From contig NZ_JAUMTY010000002.1 of NCBI RefSeq assembly GCF_030530965.1, forward strand, positions 23,194 to 60,096: DNA of 36,903 nucleotides, given 5' to 3'. The notes beneath the pieces were generated by a model. It saw only the letters and a list, made by a program, of their open reading frames with translations. It was not told the origin of the DNA and made no database searches. Origin of the DNA: Corynebacterium sp. (GTDB lineage Bacteria; Actinomycetota; Actinomycetes; Mycobacteriales; Mycobacteriaceae). This document shows positions 33,478 to 36,903 of the stretch, piece by piece. The translations under genes and the position numbers were made by a program. Numbering within the stretch: the stretch's first letter is position 1; each line of letters begins with the position of its first letter.

Positions 33478-34115
33478 CTAGAAGCCCCAGGAGTCCATCC
33501 ATATGTGGACGGGCTAGTCGGGCTAGTACGTGTCTGGCTTTCAGGAAGCCGTACCACTGGACTATCCACATGGCTCGCGTACTGCCGAGCCTCGGCCCAC
33601 GCTTCCTGTAGTTCGCGCGCCATCTCATCTGTTGCTGAGAGGATGTGCTCCAGCATGTGAATGGTGCGTGCGTGAGTAACGACACCCTCAAGATCGTCGA
33701 TAAACAATTCGCTCGACACCCTGGCTTTGTGGAACCGACTAATGATCGGATTCTCCTGGTGAGAATCATCTAAGAGCACGGAATGCGTGGATCGATCGGT
33801 AACAGCCTGGGCTGACGTGCCGTTCTGAAATGATTCCCACTGGTCCAGAACTGCAGTGATGTCCGCAGCTGACAACTCAATGGACTGACGAACTTGTTCT
33901 TGTTCGGCGGAGAATGTTGACGTTCGTGCGATAACGATGGCGACGACAGCGCACGCGAGAACAAGCCCAAAGCCGAGCCAGTGGAAAATGATGATCAGAC
34001 ACAGGGCGATAACGGTGAGGATGGCGCTCAGAGAGATAAGACGCCATACCCGGACATCACGGTGAGGTGACGTCAGCGCCGGAACACCATCCTTATCGGT
34101 AGGGGAGCTGGTCAC
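33441..34115 (-). CDS. uncharacterised small membrane protein
   Basis: Not recognised. GTG 34115 (224 aa) is chosen because it lies 2 bases after the upstream stop and implies coupling. A longer frame to 34178 would run into the Gly/Cys codons of that gene. Two adjacent hydrophobic segments (residues about 25-68: ISLSAILTVIALCLIII and GFGLVLACAVVAIVIA) anchor it. The rest is soluble, helical and acidic, with a Ser/Thr/Pro-rich C-terminus. It is the second gene of a two-gene unit with the Cys-tail gene. Confidence 0.7.
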   Translation of the reverse strand: MTSSPTDKDGVPALTSPHRDVRVWRLISLSAILTVIALCLIIIFHWLGFGLVLACAVVAIVIARTSTFSAEQEQVRQSIELSAADITAVLDQWESFQNGTSAQAVTDRSTHSVLLDDSHQENPIISRFHKARVSSELFIDDLEGVVTHARTIHMLEHILSATDEMARELQEAWAEARQYASHVDSPVVRLPESQTRTSPTSPSTYGWTPGASSYRSSFPRNAGA

Positions 34116-34117
34116 TT

Positions 34118-34933
34118 TTAATGGCCACCACATCCGCAGCCACCGCAGCCACAGCCGCCGCCTCCACCACCGCAGCACCCGCCAGCGGTGGTATCGGCCG
34201 CGACGGACGCTGTGAATAGCACCCGACCGGCGACAATATTGCCCTCACTGATGCTCTCGGCGGCAGATTCGGGAAGACACAGATCGACGGGGAATGGCGC
34301 GTCGACATTGACGTGCCAGAACGATTCGCCCGTGAGGCCATTCGTCCGTTTTTCTGCGGATGTCACGACGAGTGATACGTCACCTGCGGCTGACGGCTCG
34401 GTATCGCCTGATCCCGCATTGACCACGGCTGCACCGTGCGAGATAACAAAACCGGTCGTTGCTCCGCCGGCGTCGGAGAACGCTTTTTCGTCGGAGTAGA
34501 CGTGGGTGTCAACACCAAGAGCAGAAAGATTGACCGTTCCCAATTGGGTGGGTTCATCAACCAGAAGCGGACCTTGGGCGAGGTTGGCGGCAATGTCACA
34601 CACAACGTTGCCCTCGTCATCATGAACGCTGAGCAGCGCCAAGACGTCGGATAGCATCGAAATTTCCGCTTCGCATTCGGTCAATGCATCGAAGCCGGCA
34701 TACGCGGCATACGGTGGGGCGGCAAGGATGAATAACTGTGCTCCACTGACGTCATTAAACGCGAGCAATTGTCCACCTGATAGTTCACCGGTGACAGACA
34801 AAGTGCCGGTTGAGTAGGCTTTTTCTAAAAGCTCTTGCCAGGGGACGCCCCCCATTCCAAGTGCTGTGAGCCCCGTCGTGGTACGTGCTCCCGCAGTCTG
34901 GGAGTCAGCGGGGGTTTCGGTAGGTGTGCTCAT
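34118..34933 (-). CDS. uncharacterised protein with Cys/Gly-rich C-terminal tail
   Basis: Not recognised; 271 aa with no signal peptide or clear membrane helix. Residues 20-245 are mostly Ala/Gly/Leu/Val-rich with a likely beta-rich fold. The last 20 residues are almost only Gly and Cys: Cys253, 254, 261, 263, 266 and 268, plus a terminal His271. Such a tail could hold thiophilic metal ions or undergo disulfide exchange (inference). Its start lies 311 bp from feoA on the other strand, so an iron or metal link is possible. ATG 34933 has TAGAAT 8 nt upstream and no ribosome site, suggesting a leaderless mRNA. Confidence 0.75.
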   Translation of the reverse strand: MSTPTETPADSQTAGARTTTGLTALGMGGVPWQELLEKAYSTGTLSVTGELSGGQLLAFNDVSGAQLFILAAPPYAAYAGFDALTECEAEISMLSDVLALLSVHDDEGNVVCDIAANLAQGPLLVDEPTQLGTVNLSALGVDTHVYSDEKAFSDAGGATTGFVISHGAAVVNAGSGDTEPSAAGDVSLVVTSAEKRTNGLTGESFWHVNVDAPFPVDLCLPESAAESISEGNIVAGRVLFTASVAADTTAGGCCGGGGGGCGCGGCGCGGH

Positions 34934-35243
34934 AGAAGTCGATTCTAGCTCTCTTATGAATTCAGTCGTTCACGGGTTTGCTCACAGTGTTTGTTTGTTT
35001 CCCTCATTTTTTTGTTTATGCCCGTTTGTGTCGTGCTACCATGAAAACTGTTATAGGCCGAACAGAACCACAATTCTGGAAGACCTAAAAATTAGTTAAG
35101 GAAAACCAGACCGAGGACAACCACCCGCAGACCACCCCTCGGTGAGCCTTCCAGATGGCTCCCTCTCTCTGGCAAGTATGGAAACGTGGTCACCGTGCAC
35201 TGTGAAAGGTAGTGCAAGGTGCACGCCGATGAGGAGACCTGGA
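34934..35243. promoter_or_regulatory. divergent intergenic region and long feoA leader
   Basis: This 310-base gap holds two opposed promoters and no gene. Leftward, TAGAAT (34947-34942) ends 8 nt before ATG 34933. Rightward, TTGTTT (35012-35017) and TACCAT (35037-35042, preceded by TG as an extended -10) are 19 bp apart. The latter predicts a feoA leader of almost 200 nt. The bases 35092-35110 (TTAGTTAAGGAAAACCAGA) agree with the 19-bp DtxR consensus at about 12 positions, a weak match. Confidence 0.5.
35194..35225 (+). repeat. mutually exclusive hairpins in the feoA leader
   Basis: CGTGCAC (35194-35200) can pair with GTGCACG (35219-35225). Inside, GCACT (35197-35201) can instead pair with AGTGC (35211-35215). 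The two folds share bases and cannot coexist. The structure ends 5 nt before the feoA ribosome site GAGGAG (35231-35236), so it may tune translation. Confidence 0.4.
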
Positions 35244-35528
35244 ATGGGAAAGATTTCCATGAGTCGCTCGGACCGTTACGCAACTACTTCTTCGCCCGCC
35301 ATGAGCACTCTTTACGACGTGCCACCAGGACATTCCGCAACGATTGTGGGTTCCGACGTCGATGCTCTTTTTGCTCGTCGACTCCGTGAACTGGGGTTGC
35401 GCGAAGGTACTACCGTTTATGTGGCTCAAAACGCCGCAGGCGGCGGCCGCATCGTGAAGGTTCTTGACGCTCGATACGCGCTCGATGCTTTTACTCTCAA
35501 GCACATTGCCATCTCGACCTCGTCATAG
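35244..35528 (+). CDS. feoA: ferrous iron transport accessory protein FeoA
   Basis: Small cytoplasmic SH3-like partner of FeoB. The FeoA core begins at STLYDVPPGHSATIVG, followed by RRLRELGLREGTTVYV and GGRIVKVLDARYALD. ATG 35244 (94 aa) has GAGGAG ending 7 nt upstream. An in-frame upstream ATG at 35142 lies in the leader without a ribosome site. The N-terminal 19 residues are extra to the core. feoB starts 41 bases after the stop. Confidence 0.92.
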   Translation: MGKISMSRSDRYATTSSPAMSTLYDVPPGHSATIVGSDVDALFARRLRELGLREGTTVYVAQNAAGGGRIVKVLDARYALDAFTLKHIAISTSS

Positions 35529-35530
35529 AG

Positions 35531-35546
35531 GTCATTTCCCCATGAC
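35531..35546 (+). repeat. feoA-feoB intercistronic hairpin
   Basis: GTCAT (35531-35535) pairs with ATGAC (35542-35546) directly after the feoA stop. CCCC in its loop could alternatively pair with the GGGG just downstream. It has no T-run and more likely protects or modulates the mRNA than ends it. Confidence 0.35.
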
Positions 35547-35569
35547 GGTAGGGGATTCTCGGAGGAAAA

Positions 35570-36903
35570 ATGAATGACTCTTTAGGTCCTCAGACGGAGG
35601 GCGGTGTCGCAACGTCCAGCACGGCGACGGCCACATCTACCAAGGACCTCACAACACAATTTGCCGACGCACCATCCTGTCACTGCGAAAGCCACGGAAC
35701 GGCCATGGCGCCGAAGGGCTCACCAGTCATTGCCCTCGTCGGTGCGCCGAATGCCGGTAAGTCAACCCTGTTCAACGCCCTCACCGGTGCAAAAGCCAAA
35801 ATGGGCAACTGGCCGGGCACGACGGTCTCAGTTTCGCGTGGTGCATGGAAAGTAAAGAAGGACAAGCACAGCGCTGTCGATCACGCAGACACGTGCGACG
35901 AGCACGCAGGTTCCGTTTCGGTGGATTCGGCGGATACATGCCCTCACTGCTCCAGCGAGCACGAGGAGCCGAAGGCAGAAGAATCGACAAAGGGTGGACA
36001 CCACTCCGAGACCTCACACGGCTCGGGCGAAACAGTCTATGACGTCATCGATTTTCCGGGCGCTTACTCGCTCGACCCGATGAGCCCTGATGAAGCTCTC
36101 ACACGTGAACTCCTTTTGGAACGTGACGTGGAGGAGCGGCCAGATCTGGTCATCGTCGTTGCAGATACCGCCACAATTTCGCGTGGCCTCTATCTCGCGG
36201 CGCAAGTCGCTGAGCACCCGTATCGTATGGTTGTCGTCCTCACCAAGGGCGATGTTGCACTAAACCAGGGGTTCGAGATTGACCCCGATGTGCTGTCGCG
36301 GAAGCTTCAGGTTCCCGTCGTCGCGGTCGATCCGCGTAAACGTCGCGTCGGTGAGCTGGCATCTGCCGTTGAAAAGCAGTTACAGATGCCGGCCGACACC
36401 GTACGGCCCATGTGCTGCCAGCACATTCCCGATGAATTAGAGGGTCCGGACCGCGAACTGGCTGTCTCCGACGCACGTTTCAGCTGGATTGATAAAGCCG
36501 TCTCGAAGGCAACGATCCACAACGATCACACCCGGTCCGTCTCGGAAAAAATCGACCGCGTTGTTCTTAACCCCATCGCAGGGCCGCTTATCTTCCTTGC
36601 GGCTATGTGGTGCGTCTTCGAAATTACGACGACGGTCGCCGCACCTCTGCAGGATTGGCTGGATAACTTCTTCAGCGGGCCCGTCAGTGATGGGGCGACA
36701 TCCTTACTTCAGGCCTTGGGACTTGACTATCCGTTTGTTCACGGGTTGATTGTCGACGGCCTTATCGGTGGCGTCGGAATGGTTCTGACCTTCGCGCCAC
36801 TGATGGCGTTAATGTTCTTATGCCTGGCTGTGCTGGAGGATTCGGGCTACATGGCTCGTGCCGCAGTGGTTGCGGACCGGCTCATGCGAGCGATTGGCCT
36901 GCC
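35570..36903 (+). CDS. feoB: ferrous iron transporter FeoB, 3' end cut by window edge
   Basis: Open from ATG 35570 (GGAGG 4 nt upstream) to the window end, 444 codons seen. An N-terminal G domain precedes the membrane part. G1 GAPNAGKST is at residues 58-66, with NWPGTTV and G3 DFPG at 161-164. G4 reads TKGD (225-228), where FeoB usually has NMxD. Between G2 and G3, residues about 96-152 form an insertion rich in His, Cys, Asp and Glu, including CPHC at 124-127 and Cys109. CHC at 37-39 adds more ligands. Membrane segments start near 335, and FeoB's EDSGYMAR is at 423-430. Imports Fe(II), assisted by FeoA. Confidence 0.95.
   Translation, partial: MNDSLGPQTEGGVATSSTATATSTKDLTTQFADAPSCHCESHGTAMAPKGSPVIALVGAPNAGKSTLFNALTGAKAKMGNWPGTTVSVSRGAWKVKKDKHSAVDHADTCDEHAGSVSVDSADTCPHCSSEHEEPKAEESTKGGHHSETSHGSGETVYDVIDFPGAYSLDPMSPDEALTRELLLERDVEERPDLVIVVADTATISRGLYLAAQVAEHPYRMVVVLTKGDVALNQGFEIDPDVLSRKLQVPVVAVDPRKRRVGELASAVEKQLQMPADTVRPMCCQHIPDELEGPDRELAVSDARFSWIDKAVSKATIHNDHTRSVSEKIDRVVLNPIAGPLIFLAAMWCVFEITTTVAAPLQDWLDNFFSGPVSDGATSLLQALGLDYPFVHGLIVDGLIGGVGMVLTFAPLMALMFLCLAVLEDSGYMARAAVVADRLMRAIGL

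Noticed and set aside
33478..33515. hairpin GTCCA/TGGAC near the dapF end as a terminator
   Set aside because: The stem is 5 bp, lies inside the opposite gene and is not followed by a T-run.
1..36903. tRNA, rRNA, CRISPR arrays, insertion sequences, prophage or plasmid genes
   Set aside because: Looked for by eye on both strands; no acceptor-stem/TTCGA patterns, spaced repeats, transposase motifs or terminal repeats were found.

Overview
The window looks like chromosomal DNA of an actinobacterium, most probably a Corynebacterium. The basis is gene order. ftsK-pgsA-cinA-clgR-pspA, recA-recX, and miaB-membrane protein-DUF349-LigB-like-miaA-dapF follow the arrangement I know from Corynebacterium and Mycobacterium. 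A gluABCD operon and a fused OppD-OppF ATPase fit the same group. I cannot fix the species. No tRNA, rRNA, CRISPR array, insertion sequence or phage gene was seen, and no frameshift was needed to read any gene.

Region by region. (1) 172-5752, minus strand: a peptide ABC transporter (oppB-oppC-fused oppDF-oppA). (2) 6060-10686, plus strand: dapB-thyX and dapA-rnj, ending at a strong terminator. (3) 10849-15835: ftsK, then terC behind a manganese-type (yybP-ykoY) riboswitch whose switching helices can be read directly. (4) 15920-18748: pgsA, cinA, clgR and pspA, the envelope-stress module, with an ECF-sigma-like promoter just in front of clgR. (5) 18811-20887, minus: the biotin ECF transporter bioY-bioM-bioN. 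(6) 21231-23017: recA-recX behind an SOS box. (7) 23049-26525, minus: glutamate uptake gluA-B-C-D, convergent with recX. (8) 26636-33477: miaB, a membrane protein, a LigB-like protein, miaA and dapF on plus, with a DUF349 coiled-coil protein on minus. (9) 33441-36903: two unrecognised minus-strand genes, then feoA and the 5' two-thirds or so of feoB, which runs off the right edge.

Functional links. dapB, dapA and dapF supply the lysine/meso-diaminopimelate pathway. thyX feeds DNA synthesis and recA/recX/ftsK handle recombination and chromosome segregation. miaA and miaB act in sequence on tRNA A37. Metal handling recurs: the terC riboswitch (Mn), feoAB (Fe), a Cys/His-rich insertion in the FeoB G domain, and a Cys/Gly-tailed protein divergent from feoA.

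Regulatory architecture. At least seven genes have a TANNNT -10-like hexamer only 6-8 nt upstream of the start codon, which predicts leaderless mRNAs (dapA, ftsK, gluA, miaB, bioY, dapF, the Cys-tail gene; probably also the LigB-like gene). Several start choices in this annotation rest on that pattern or on a Shine-Dalgarno match, as stated in each entry. The four gaps above 300 bases (5753-6059, 14467-14812, 20888-21230, 34934-35243) all contain recognisable regulatory structure.
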